Source: JACIYW01 sp014359745
GTDB lineage: Bacteria > Pseudomonadota > Alphaproteobacteria > Rhodobacterales > Rhodobacteraceae
DNA: 64,000 nucleotides
Direction: 5' to 3'
Assembly: GCA_050433985.1 (NCBI GenBank)
Contig: JBNPWE010000013.1
Coordinates: 30,644-94,643 of the forward strand
Each line of letters begins with the position of its first letter. The first letter of the stretch is position 1. Below, piece by piece: positions 36,248-44,092 of this stretch. Under the pieces are notes generated by a model that was not told where the DNA came from, made no database searches, and was given only the letters and a program-made list of their open reading frames with translations. Made by a program: the position numbers and the translations under genes.

Positions 36248-36732
36248 ACATCGACGCCACGGACCGCCGCATCATCGCCGCCACGCAGGGCGGATTGCCC
36301 CTTGTGCCGCAGCCCTACGCAATGGTGGCCGAAAAGTTGGGGCTGGACGAGGCCACGCTTTGTGCCCGGCTGCGCGCGATGCAGGAACGCGGGGTCATCC
36401 GCCGCGTGGCGGTGGCCCCAAATCACTATGCGCTTGGCATGGTCGCCAATGGCATGTCGGTCTGGGATGTGGAGGATGGGGCGGTGGCGGAGTTGGGCGC
36501 GCGCGTGGGCGCGCTCGATTATGTCAGCCATTGCTACGAGCGGCCGCGCGCCCTGCCCGACTGGCCCTATAACATCTTTGCCATGATCCACGGGCAAAGC
36601 CGCGACGAGGTCGAGGAAAAGCGCGCACAGATCGCCGAATTGCTGGGCGATGCGTGCCGCGCCGGTGACATCCTCTATTCGACGCGCATTCTCAAGAAAA
36701 CAGGGCTGCGGCTGCGCCCGAAGGAGGGCTGA
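36244..36732 (+). CDS. nirH: siroheme decarboxylase subunit NirH
   Basis: 162 residues, same AsnC-like family: IDATDRRIIAATQGGLPLVP, LGLDEATLCARLRAMQERGV, HCYERPRALPDWPYNIFAMI. The RRVAVAPNHYALG stretch carries a conserved catalytic-type histidine region. Coupled to nirG by ATGA and followed by nirJ after 1 bp. Confidence 0.88.
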   Translation: MNIDATDRRIIAATQGGLPLVPQPYAMVAEKLGLDEATLCARLRAMQERGVIRRVAVAPNHYALGMVANGMSVWDVEDGAVAELGARVGALDYVSHCYERPRALPDWPYNIFAMIHGQSRDEVEEKRAQIAELLGDACRAGDILYSTRILKKTGLRLRPKEG

Positions 36733-36733
36733 G

Positions 36734-37948
36734 ATGTTTCGCCTGACCGAATACATGCACCAACTGGTCAACCCCACCCCGCTGCGCCGCAGGGGCGCAG
36801 GGCCGGTCAAGCCGGTGGTGATCTGGAACCTCACCCGGCGCTGCAACCTGAAATGCCGCCACTGCTACACGGTCTCGGCGAATGTGGATTTTCCGGGTGA
36901 ACTGAGCCACGAACAGGCGATGGCAACGCTCGACGATCTGGGCGATTTCGGCATTCCGGCGCTGATCCTGTCGGGGGGCGAGCCGCTGGACCGGCGCGAC
37001 CTGTTCGAGATCGCGGCAGAGGCGCGCAAGCGGGTGCGGATGCTGGCGCTGTCGACCAACGGCACCAAGGTGCATGGCGAGACTGCGGATCGCGTGGCCG
37101 AAATCGGGTTCGACTATGTCGGGATTTCCATCGACGGGATCGGCAAGACGAATGACTGGTTTCGCGGCGTGGACGGGGCGTTTGACGACGCATTGCGCGG
37201 GGTGCGCGCGTGCAAGGCGCGCGGCATCAAGGTGGGGCTGCGGTTCACGCTCACGCGCGACAACGAAGCGCAACTACCTGATTTGCTGAAACTTTGCGAT
37301 AACGAGGGGGTGGACAAGTTTTACCTCAGCCACCTTGTCTATGCCGGGCGCGGCGATAAGAACCGGGGCGAGGATGCGCAGCACGATCACACGCGCCGCG
37401 CGCTTGATATGATGATCGACCGCGCCTGGGTGGCGGCGGCAGAGGGCGCGCCGCTGGATCTGGTCACCGGCAACAACGATGCCGATGCGGTCTATATGCT
37501 GCGCTGGGCCGAGCGGCATTTCGAGCCTGCCCGCGTGGCGCATCTGCGCGATCATCTGGAGGCCTGGGGCGGCAATTCCTCCGGCCTCGGCGTGGCCAAT
37601 ATCGACACGCTGGGGCGGGTGCACCCCGACACCTACTGGTCGGATTACACGGTGGGCAATGTGAAAACCACGAAGTTTTCCGAGTTGTGGACCGGCGATG
37701 ACCCGATGTTGACGCAGTTGCGACAACGCCCGCGCCCCCTGAAAGGGCGTTGCGGGCAATGCGCCTATCAATCGGTCTGCGGCGGCAATACCCGCATCCG
37801 CGCGCTGCAACTGACCGGCGACCCCTGGGCAGAGGATCCCGCCTGTTACCTGGATGACGCCGAAATCGGCGTGTCCAACACCGGCGACCGTCTGGCCGTC
37901 ACCCCGTTCAGAGGCAAGAAACATGATCCGATCCATCGGTTTTATTAG
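36734..37948 (+). CDS. nirJ: radical SAM heme d1 synthase NirJ
   Basis: 404 residues. The radical SAM cluster is CNLKCRHC (Cys 37, 41, 44), and the C-terminal SPASM-type cysteines are in GRCGQCAYQSVCGGN and DPACYLDDAEIG. NirJ removes propionate side chains from the porphyrin on the way to heme d1. Start ATG 36734 follows AAGGAGGG. Its 3' end overlaps nirN. Confidence 0.96.
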   Translation: MFRLTEYMHQLVNPTPLRRRGAGPVKPVVIWNLTRRCNLKCRHCYTVSANVDFPGELSHEQAMATLDDLGDFGIPALILSGGEPLDRRDLFEIAAEARKRVRMLALSTNGTKVHGETADRVAEIGFDYVGISIDGIGKTNDWFRGVDGAFDDALRGVRACKARGIKVGLRFTLTRDNEAQLPDLLKLCDNEGVDKFYLSHLVYAGRGDKNRGEDAQHDHTRRALDMMIDRAWVAAAEGAPLDLVTGNNDADAVYMLRWAERHFEPARVAHLRDHLEAWGGNSSGLGVANIDTLGRVHPDTYWSDYTVGNVKTTKFSELWTGDDPMLTQLRQRPRPLKGRCGQCAYQSVCGGNTRIRALQLTGDPWAEDPACYLDDAEIGVSNTGDRLAVTPFRGKKHDPIHRFY

Positions 37949-39470
37949 CGCGCTGGCGCTCCTCACAGGCCCGGCGATGGCGGACCCGGCGCAGGTTTAC
38001 GCGCGTGATTGCGCCGCCTGCCACGGGGCCGACCGGCTGGGCGGAGAGGGCCCGGCGCTGATCCCTGAAACGCTCAGCCGGATGCGCGGGCCGAAGGTGG
38101 CCGAGGTGATCGCGCACGGCCGCGCCGCCACGCAGATGCCCGGCTATGGCGACAACTTGAGCGAGACAGAGATCGCAGCCCTGGCCGAGTGGCTGAAAAC
38201 GCCGCTGGGTCATGTGCCGGATTGGGGGCCTGCGCAGATTGCCGGAACGCGCTGGCGCGATCCCGACTACACGCCCGCCAACACCCCCGTCTTCGACGCC
38301 GACCCGCTTAACATCACGCTGGTGGTGGAAACCGGCGATCATCATGTCAGTGTGCTCGACGGCGACACGTTCAAGGTGCTCGACCGGTTCACCACCCCCT
38401 TTGCCGTGCATGGCGGCCCGAAGTTCAGCCCCGACGGGCGCTATGTCTTCATCATGTCGCGCGATGGCTGGGTGCAGAAATACGATATCTGGTCGCTGCA
38501 TCAGGTGGGCCGGGTGCGCGCCGGCCTCAACAGCCGCAACATCGCGATGAGCACCGATGGCAAGTGGCTGGCGGTGGCCAATTACCTGCCGATGACGCTG
38601 ACGATCCTCGACACCGACGACCTGAGCGTAAAGATCGTCATGCCGGTCGCGGGCAAGGACGGCACGGCAAGCCGCGTCTCGGCGGTCTATCAGGCGCCGC
38701 AGCGCGACAGTTTCATCCTGGCATTGAAGGATGTGGCGGAAATCTGGGAGGTGGCGACCGACCCAACCGCCGCGCCCGTTTATGAGGGATTTGTCCATAG
38801 CCGCGAAAAGGGCATGATCGAGGCTATCCCGTCCTCGCAAGGATTGTTCGCCCGGCGGCGGATCATGCTGTCCGAGCCGCTCGACGATTTTTTCTTCACC
38901 GATGATTACCGCGCCTTGATCGGTGCCGCGCGCGATAGCGGGCGGGGCGTGGTGGTCAACCTCAACGTCGGCCGCGAGATCGCCGAACTGCCCCTGCCCG
39001 GAATGCCGCATCTGGGATCGGGCATTTCATGGGAACGGAACGGCCGCCGGGTGATGGCCACGCCGCACCTGAAAGAGGGGATGCTCTCGATCATCGACAC
39101 CGAAAGCTGGACCGTGACCGACACCATCAAGACCGACGGGCCGGGGTTCTTCCTGCGCAGCCACGAGAACACGCCCTATTTCTGGGCCGACGTATTCTTT
39201 GGCCCCAATCGCGACGCGATGCATGTGATCAACAAGCAAAGCCTTGAGATTGTGCGCACCCTGCGCCCGGTGCCCGGCGCCACGGTGGCGCATGTGGAAT
39301 TTACCCGCGACGGCAGTCATGCGCTGGTCTCGGTCTGGGAAGACGACGGCGCGGTGATCGTCTACAATGCCAGGACGCTGGAAGAGGTCACCCGCCTGCC
39401 GATGCGCAAACCCTCGGGGAAATACAATGTCTTCAACAAGATCACCTTCTCCGAAGGCACCAGCCACTAG
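37923..39470 (+). CDS. nirN: NirN, cd1-like heme d1 dehydrogenase
   Basis: 515 residues: signal peptide (FISALALLTGPAMA), cytochrome c domain with CAACH at 30-34, and a d1-type propeller like that of NirS (LNITLVVETGDHHVSVLDGD, RKPSGKYNVFNKITFSEGT-type end). NirN catalyses the last dehydrogenation of heme d1 in the periplasm and hands it to NirS. Overlaps the end of nirJ. Confidence 0.94.
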   Translation: MIRSIGFISALALLTGPAMADPAQVYARDCAACHGADRLGGEGPALIPETLSRMRGPKVAEVIAHGRAATQMPGYGDNLSETEIAALAEWLKTPLGHVPDWGPAQIAGTRWRDPDYTPANTPVFDADPLNITLVVETGDHHVSVLDGDTFKVLDRFTTPFAVHGGPKFSPDGRYVFIMSRDGWVQKYDIWSLHQVGRVRAGLNSRNIAMSTDGKWLAVANYLPMTLTILDTDDLSVKIVMPVAGKDGTASRVSAVYQAPQRDSFILALKDVAEIWEVATDPTAAPVYEGFVHSREKGMIEAIPSSQGLFARRRIMLSEPLDDFFFTDDYRALIGAARDSGRGVVVNLNVGREIAELPLPGMPHLGSGISWERNGRRVMATPHLKEGMLSIIDTESWTVTDTIKTDGPGFFLRSHENTPYFWADVFFGPNRDAMHVINKQSLEIVRTLRPVPGATVAHVEFTRDGSHALVSVWEDDGAVIVYNARTLEEVTRLPMRKPSGKYNVFNKITFSEGTSH

Positions 39471-39477
39471 CCCGCCC

Positions 39478-39711
39478 ATGCCCCGGATCAAGCGCCCGCC
39501 CCTGCGGCTTTACCTGGCTCTCTACCCGTTCACCGCGCTGGCCGTGGCGATCAATCTCTTCATGCTGGCGTTGCTGTGGCAGGTGGTAGGCTGGCCCGCC
39601 CTCTCGCCGGTCGCAGCGCTCTGGCTCTGCCTGCCGCTCGGCATGCCAGTCAACTGGTGGGTGACGCTGTGGATCAAGGGCCTGATCGACGAGGCCGAGG
39701 GGCGCAAATGA
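39478..39711 (+). CDS. small two-helix membrane protein at the end of the nir operon
   Basis: 77 residues with two membrane helices (LYLALYPFTALAVAINLFML, VAALWLCLPLGMPVNWWVTL) and a basic N-terminus. It begins 7 bp after nirN, clearly in the operon. I do not recognise the family; a role in nitrite reductase assembly or electron supply is only inferred from position. Confidence 0.65.
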   Translation: MPRIKRPPLRLYLALYPFTALAVAINLFMLALLWQVVGWPALSPVAALWLCLPLGMPVNWWVTLWIKGLIDEAEGRK

Positions 39712-39763
39712 GGTGGGCCGCCCGGCGCGTGGCTGGGCGACCCTGATCGCGGCAGCGCGCGGG

Positions 39764-40144
39764 TTACTTGAACGTCGCCAGATAGGCGATCACGGCGGCG
39801 ATCTCGGCGTCTTTGCGCAGACCGGGAAAGGCCATCTTGGTGCCCTTGGCATATTTGCGCGGGCTTGCGAGGAAGGCAGCAAGCTCCTCTTCGCTCCAGA
39901 CCGCGCCTTCGGCGGCTTTTTCCTGGAACACGTCGGAATATTTGAACCCCTCGCCCGCCGCGACCGGCCGATCGACAATGCCGTTGAGCACGGGGCCAAC
40001 GCGGTTTTGGGCATCCTCGCCCACCATGTGACAGGCCTTGCATTTGTTGAATACCTTTTCGCCCGCTGCCGTGTCGCCCTCGGCGAGGGCCGAAGCGGCG
40101 AGGCTGAGCGTGAGTGCCCCGGCAGTGATCAGCCTGGTGAACAT
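39764..40144 (-). CDS. cytochrome c2/c550-type electron carrier
   Basis: 126 residues: signal peptide (LITAGALTLSLAASALA) and a class I cytochrome c with CKACH at 35-39, GPVLNGIVDRPVAAGEGFKY and the axial methionine in GTKMAFPGLRKD. It is a soluble periplasmic carrier of the c2/c550 type and a plausible donor to NirS and NorC. Convergent with the nir operon; AGGAGACG lies before its ATG. Confidence 0.92.
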   Translation of the reverse strand: MFTRLITAGALTLSLAASALAEGDTAAGEKVFNKCKACHMVGEDAQNRVGPVLNGIVDRPVAAGEGFKYSDVFQEKAAEGAVWSEEELAAFLASPRKYAKGTKMAFPGLRKDAEIAAVIAYLATFK

Positions 40145-40175
40145 CTGGTCGTCTCCTCTTGGTTGGTTGAAGGGG

Positions 40176-41063
40176 TCATGTGATGTATTCGACGGCGGCC
40201 CCGTCGAAATGGGCTATGGTCGATTGTCCTGCCCTGCCATCGAGCAGGCAAAGCGCGGTCGACAGGCCATCGGCCAGCGCCGCACGGGGGGCCGAAACGC
40301 AAACCAGTTCATGGCGCGGGCCATGGCCCTGCGGATCAAGGATATGGCCCTGTCCGGCAGCCAGCATCGTGCCCATCGGGGCCGAAGTTGCAAGCGCCCG
40401 GTCGCTTAGCGCCACGCGGTGGACAAGCGCGCGCGCGGGCGTGGCGATACCGGCCTGCCATGGCCTGCCGTCGGGTTTGCGGCCAAGGGCCACGACCTCG
40501 CCGATATCGACCAGCACATCGCGCAGCCCCTGCCCGCGCAGCAGCGCCGCGATCCGGTCGGTGATATAGCCCTGCGCGATCCCGTTAAGCGTGAGCGCCA
40601 TGCCGGGGCGCAGAAGGCGCGCCTCGTCCACATCGAACCGCACCCCGTCCCAGCCGAGCGTCGCGCGGGCCGTCACGGCGTCACCGCCGGTGGCAAGCGC
40701 CTGCCAGAGCGGTTGCACGGTGGGATCGAACGCCCCGCCGGAAACATCGTGCAAGGCACCGGCCAGCGTCAGCACCTCCAGCAACTCGTGCGGCGGGGCC
40801 CGCAACCTGCCGGTGCGGTTGAGCCGGACCAGCGCGCTGTCATTGCGGTAGAGGCTGAAAATCCGCTCAAGCCGGGCGATCTCGGCCTCGAGCCGGGCAA
40901 AGACGGGTCGGGCTTGAAGCGGGGTGATCCCGGCCAGAGTCATGCTGGCGCGCGCGCCGAGGGCAAAACCGGCCCAGCGGGCGGTGTCACCGGCGGCGGC
41001 TGCGGATGGCACGGCCAATGCGGCGGCCGTGATGGTCAGGAAGCGGCGGCGTGTCGGGGTCAT
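40176..41063 (-). CDS. FAD:protein FMN transferase (ApbE/NosX type)
   Basis: 295 residues with a Tat-type leader (TRRRFLTITAAALAVPSAAA) and an ApbE domain: LSLYRNDSALVRLNRTG-like core, SGGAFDPTVQPLW, LNGIAQGYITDRIAALL and TSAPMGTMLAAGQGHILDPQ. ApbE proteins attach FMN to periplasmic proteins such as NosR/NirI. Paired with nosL by an ATGA overlap, it is probably the former nosX of a nos operon; here its likely target is NirI. Confidence 0.88.
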   Translation of the reverse strand: MTPTRRRFLTITAAALAVPSAAAAGDTARWAGFALGARASMTLAGITPLQARPVFARLEAEIARLERIFSLYRNDSALVRLNRTGRLRAPPHELLEVLTLAGALHDVSGGAFDPTVQPLWQALATGGDAVTARATLGWDGVRFDVDEARLLRPGMALTLNGIAQGYITDRIAALLRGQGLRDVLVDIGEVVALGRKPDGRPWQAGIATPARALVHRVALSDRALATSAPMGTMLAAGQGHILDPQGHGPRHELVCVSAPRAALADGLSTALCLLDGRAGQSTIAHFDGAAVEYIT

Positions 41064-41505
41064 GACGGCTCTTCCTCAAGCGCGACCTCGACCGGGGTCA
41101 GAACGGTCTCGGTCGGGGTGTCAGAAAGCATCATCACCTGTCCGCCCTTGCGGATGGCGAAATCGCGGGCGGCATCGGCGCTGGCGAAGGACACGATCCC
41201 GGGCGCGCCCATACCGCCGGTGACATCGGCACCGGTGACGAAATACGCAGTATCAGCACGGGTCCAGTTGTCCATGCCCGGCACCTCCCAGCTTGTCGCC
41301 GCGCCCATGTCGCCGACGTAGAAGGCAAGGATATCGGCGTCACGCTCGGGGTCTTTGACATAAGTCAGCGCGTCGCGCACTTGGGTGAAAAAGATCGGAT
41401 CGGGCCGACCGGAGAGATGAATTTGCGCCATGGGGCCGGGGTGTTGGTCAAACTGCATCATACAGAAATGATCCAGCACCGCGCCGGTATGGTGACGGGA
41501 TCGGG
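41060..41505 (-). pseudogene. nosL: nosL, 5'-truncated copper chaperone for N2O reductase
   Basis: The frame encodes the NosL core (DHFCMMQFDQHPGPMAQIHL, DPIFFTQVRDALTYVKDPER, ILAFYVGDMG, ASADAARDFAIRKGGQVMML). NosL is normally an outer-facing lipoprotein, but here the signal peptide and lipobox are absent. Beyond about 41505 the DNA instead belongs to an IS630-like element in the other direction. The frame can still be read from an ATG at 41569, but those first residues are not NosL. nosZ, nosD, nosF and nosY are absent. Confidence 0.8.
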
Positions 41506-41530
41506 GGCCTTCCCGGCACCTCCCGATTGC

Positions 41531-41740
41531 CATTTCCACCTGATCCAGTTGCCGCCCTGTTGCCTTCACCTCAACCCCAGCGAACGATTATCGGCGGTCA
41601 TGCACCAGCACGTGACCCATAATCGCCATTACCCCACCCGGAAACAGGTCGCGACTGCGATCCTGAAGTTCTTTCGGGAAACCATCCCGAATTAGTGGAA
41701 AACCTTCCAAAGCTAGGTATCAGACAACTTCCGCGTCACA
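41531..41740 (+). mobile_element. IS630-type transposase C-terminal remnant
   Basis: From 41531 the frame reads HFHLIQLPPCCLHLNPSERL, MHQHVTHNRHYPTRKQVATA and ILKFFRETIPN, then a TAG (41693), WKTFQS, a second TAG (41714) and VSDNFRVT. This is the end of an IS630-type DDE transposase (LPPYCPHLNPIERL and HVTHN landmarks) with two in-frame stops. It abuts truncated nosL. Confidence 0.8.
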
Positions 41741-41763
41741 CCCCACTCGCGTCACACCCCACT
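41732..41763. repeat. perfect 16-bp tandem duplication
   Basis: CGCGTCACACCCCACT occurs twice head to tail (41732-41747 and 41748-41763) at the distal end of the IS630 remnant. Confidence 0.9.
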
Positions 41764-41812
41764 ACCGAAATTTCGGGTTTTGGGGTAGCATCGGCTTGTC
41801 TCGCTTCATCTC

Positions 41813-41895
41813 GCTTCATCTTGGCCCAAATACGTATCTCCCGCGCACGCCACGCGCGCCGGTCAAGGGACTGAAGCCGACGGGCTGAAATCCGC
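41813..41895. repeat. 3'-flank repeat with TTCATCTTGG core, copy 1
   Basis: This 83-bp stretch begins GCTTCATCTTGG, has CAAATAC, TCTCCCGC and CCGGTCAAGGGACT in order, and ends near ATCCGC. The copy at 62975-63059 shares the same order over its full length. It ends 9 bp from the stop of the NUDIX gene. Confidence 0.75.
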
Positions 41896-41904
41896 TACAG
41901 GCAG

Positions 41905-42372
41905 CTATTTCTGACCGGCGCGCCCCCGAACCGCCCGCGCCAGAACCCGCGCCAGAAAATGCGCATCCCCCGGATTGCCCACCAGTGCGGGGGCCGCGCC
42001 AAACCCCACCCAATGCGCGCTGTGCCCGGCTTCGGACGGCGGGCCAAGGCGGCGCGCGGGGCGGGCGGTGTAAATGATGCACAGCTTTTCCGCCCAAAGA
42101 TCATACTCCGGCATATAGGCAAAGCGGCGAAAGGCCCCGATCCGCCGCGCCCCCGCGATCGACCAGCCGGTTTCCTCACCCACCTCGCGGTGCAGCGCGT
42201 GCAGCGGATGTTCACCCGGATCGATCCCGCCGCCGGGCAACTGGAATTCGGGTTCGGGTGCCTGCTGATGGGTCAGCAGCACCCGCCCCCCCCGGATCAG
42301 CACCGCATAGGCCCCCGGCCGCCTGCGATACACGCGCCCCGCCTCGGGGGGCTGGCCGAAACGTCTGGTCAT
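41905..42372 (-). CDS. NUDIX hydrolase
   Basis: 155 residues. The NUDIX box begins GGGIDPGEHPLHALHREVGE and continues ETGW, following YAVLIRGGRVLLTHQQAPEP. It hydrolyses a nucleoside diphosphate derivative, substrate unknown. The frame is open far upstream, but ATG 42372 is at the natural N-terminus and the rest is antisense to hslO. First normal chromosomal gene to the right of the denitrification island. Confidence 0.87.
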   Translation of the reverse strand: MTRRFGQPPEAGRVYRRRPGAYAVLIRGGRVLLTHQQAPEPEFQLPGGGIDPGEHPLHALHREVGEETGWSIAGARRIGAFRRFAYMPEYDLWAEKLCIIYTARPARRLGPPSEAGHSAHWVGFGAAPALVGNPGDAHFLARVLARAVRGRAGQK

Positions 42373-42441
42373 GATTCTGCTCCCGTGGTTGCCGTGGCCG
42401 CGCGGGCACGATAGAACGGGATCGCACCGCAGGACCAGCCC

Positions 42442-43497
42442 ATGACCCTTGGATCGAAAATCGCCTGGGACGATACCGTCCTGCCCTTTCAGCTTGACCG
42501 CGCCGATATCCGGGGCCGCGTCACCCGGCTTGACGGGTTGCTCAACCGTATTCTGGGCCAGCACGCCTATCCGCCCGCCGTCGAGGCGCTGGTGGCAGAG
42601 GCCGTGGTGCTGACCGCGCTGATCGGCCAGACTGTCAAGCTGCGCTGGAAACTCTCGCTTCAGATCCGCGGCGACGGGCCGGTGCGCATGATCGCAACCG
42701 ATTATTACGGCCCCGATGCCGAAGGCGCGCCCGCCCGCATCCGCGCCTATGCCGCATTTGACGCCGACGCCCCCGGCATCAGGGCCGCAACGGATCCTTT
42801 CGCCCTGCTGGGGCAAGGGTATTTCGCGATCATCATCGATCAGGGCCCCGACATGACGCCCTATCAGGGCATCACCCCGCTGTCGGGAACAAGGCTGGCC
42901 GATTGCGCCGAAACCTATTTCGCGCAATCCGAACAATTGCCCACCCGCTTTGCCCTTGGCCTTGGCCGCAGCACCACCCCGACCGAGGCCGAACACTGGC
43001 GCGCGGGCGGCATGATGCTGCAACACATGCCCAAAAGCTCTCCGCATGCGCAGGGCGGCGGATCGGGCGCGGGCGGCCTGCTGGCCCCGCAAGATATCGT
43101 CCACGGCGATGACGCCGAAAACTGGAACCGCGTCAATATTCTGCTTGATACGGTCGAGGATATCGAACTGACCGGCCCGCGGGTGCAACCCACCGACCTG
43201 CTGGTGCGCCTGTTCCACGAAGAAATCCCCCGCGTCTTTGACGCGCAGGTGGTGCAATTCGGCTGCACCTGTTCGGTTGAGCGGGTGCATGAAAGCCTGT
43301 CGGCCTTCAGCCCCGAAGACATCGCCGACATGATCACCGATGACGGGCTGATCACCGCCGATTGCCAGTTCTGCAACGCGCATTACGAACTGGATCCCGC
43401 CGCGCTGACCGCTACGGATGGCTCTGGCCCCGATTCTGGCCCCGATTCTGGGCCAAACTCCGGGGATGCCACCGGGGATGCCACCGGGAATGACTGA
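42442..43497 (+). CDS. hslO: redox-regulated chaperone Hsp33
   Basis: 351 residues. The N-terminal Hsp33 domain (LPFQLDRADIRGRVTRLDGL) is followed by the zinc redox switch with Cys pairs CTC (about 274-276) and CQFC (about 311-314). When oxidised it holds unfolding proteins. The last 25 or so residues are an unusual Gly/Ser/Asp repeat tail (SGPDSGPDSGPNSGDATGDA) coded by short DNA repeats. Its end overlaps the next gene. Confidence 0.94.
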   Translation: MTLGSKIAWDDTVLPFQLDRADIRGRVTRLDGLLNRILGQHAYPPAVEALVAEAVVLTALIGQTVKLRWKLSLQIRGDGPVRMIATDYYGPDAEGAPARIRAYAAFDADAPGIRAATDPFALLGQGYFAIIIDQGPDMTPYQGITPLSGTRLADCAETYFAQSEQLPTRFALGLGRSTTPTEAEHWRAGGMMLQHMPKSSPHAQGGGSGAGGLLAPQDIVHGDDAENWNRVNILLDTVEDIELTGPRVQPTDLLVRLFHEEIPRVFDAQVVQFGCTCSVERVHESLSAFSPEDIADMITDDGLITADCQFCNAHYELDPAALTATDGSGPDSGPDSGPNSGDATGDATGND

Positions 43498-44092
43498 CGA
43501 CGATCCCCTCGCCCCCATCCTGCGCGCGCTGGCACGCCCCGGCGCGCCCTCGTCCGATTTCGACCTGAACAAGGCCACCCCCCCGCCCGCAGGCCGCACC
43601 CTGCGCCAGGCCGCCGTTCTGGTGCCGCTTCTGGCCGGGCCTTCGGGGATCGGCGTCATCCTGACCAAGCGGTCATCGCGGCTGCGCCACCACCCCGGAC
43701 AGATCGCCTTTCCCGGCGGCAAGGTTGACCCGACCGACGCCAGCACCGCCGCCGCCGCGCTGCGCGAATCCCATGAGGAAATCGGCCTCGACCCCGCCAA
43801 TGTGATGGTTCTGGGCCAACTGCCCACCCATGAAACCGGCACCGGGTATTGCATCACCCCGGTTCTGGGCCGGGTGCTGGCCGCGTTCGATCCGCGCCCC
43901 GAAGCGGGCGAGGTGGATGAGGTGTTCACCGTCCCCCTTTCCCATCTCTGCGATCCCACACGCTACCGCGTGCAATCGCGGATCTGGATGGGGCAGCAAC
44001 GCAACTATTTCACCGTGCCCTATGGCCCCTATTACATCTGGGGCGCCACCGCGCGGATCCTGCGCGCCCTGGCCGACCGGCTGGCGCCATGA
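43490..44092 (+). CDS. NUDIX CoA pyrophosphatase-type enzyme
   Basis: 200 residues. The UPF0035/CoA-pyrophosphatase signature KRSSRLRHHPGQIAFPGGKV precedes a NUDIX helix AALRESHEEIGLD. It likely cleaves CoA or related dinucleotides. ATG 43490 lies inside the last codons of hslO; earlier in-frame starts would only add a repeat-coded MPPGMPPG leader. Overlaps cca by ATGA. Confidence 0.88.
   Translation: MTDDDPLAPILRALARPGAPSSDFDLNKATPPPAGRTLRQAAVLVPLLAGPSGIGVILTKRSSRLRHHPGQIAFPGGKVDPTDASTAAAALRESHEEIGLDPANVMVLGQLPTHETGTGYCITPVLGRVLAAFDPRPEAGEVDEVFTVPLSHLCDPTRYRVQSRIWMGQQRNYFTVPYGPYYIWGATARILRALADRLAP

Noticed and set aside
43418..43489. Upstream start for the CoA pyrophosphatase gene
   Set aside because: The extra residues are coded by repeats within the hslO tail and are not part of the NUDIX fold.
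42373..43959. Long N-terminal extension of the minus-strand NUDIX frame
   Set aside because: It is antisense to hslO and the second NUDIX gene; the NUDIX protein begins naturally at 42372.
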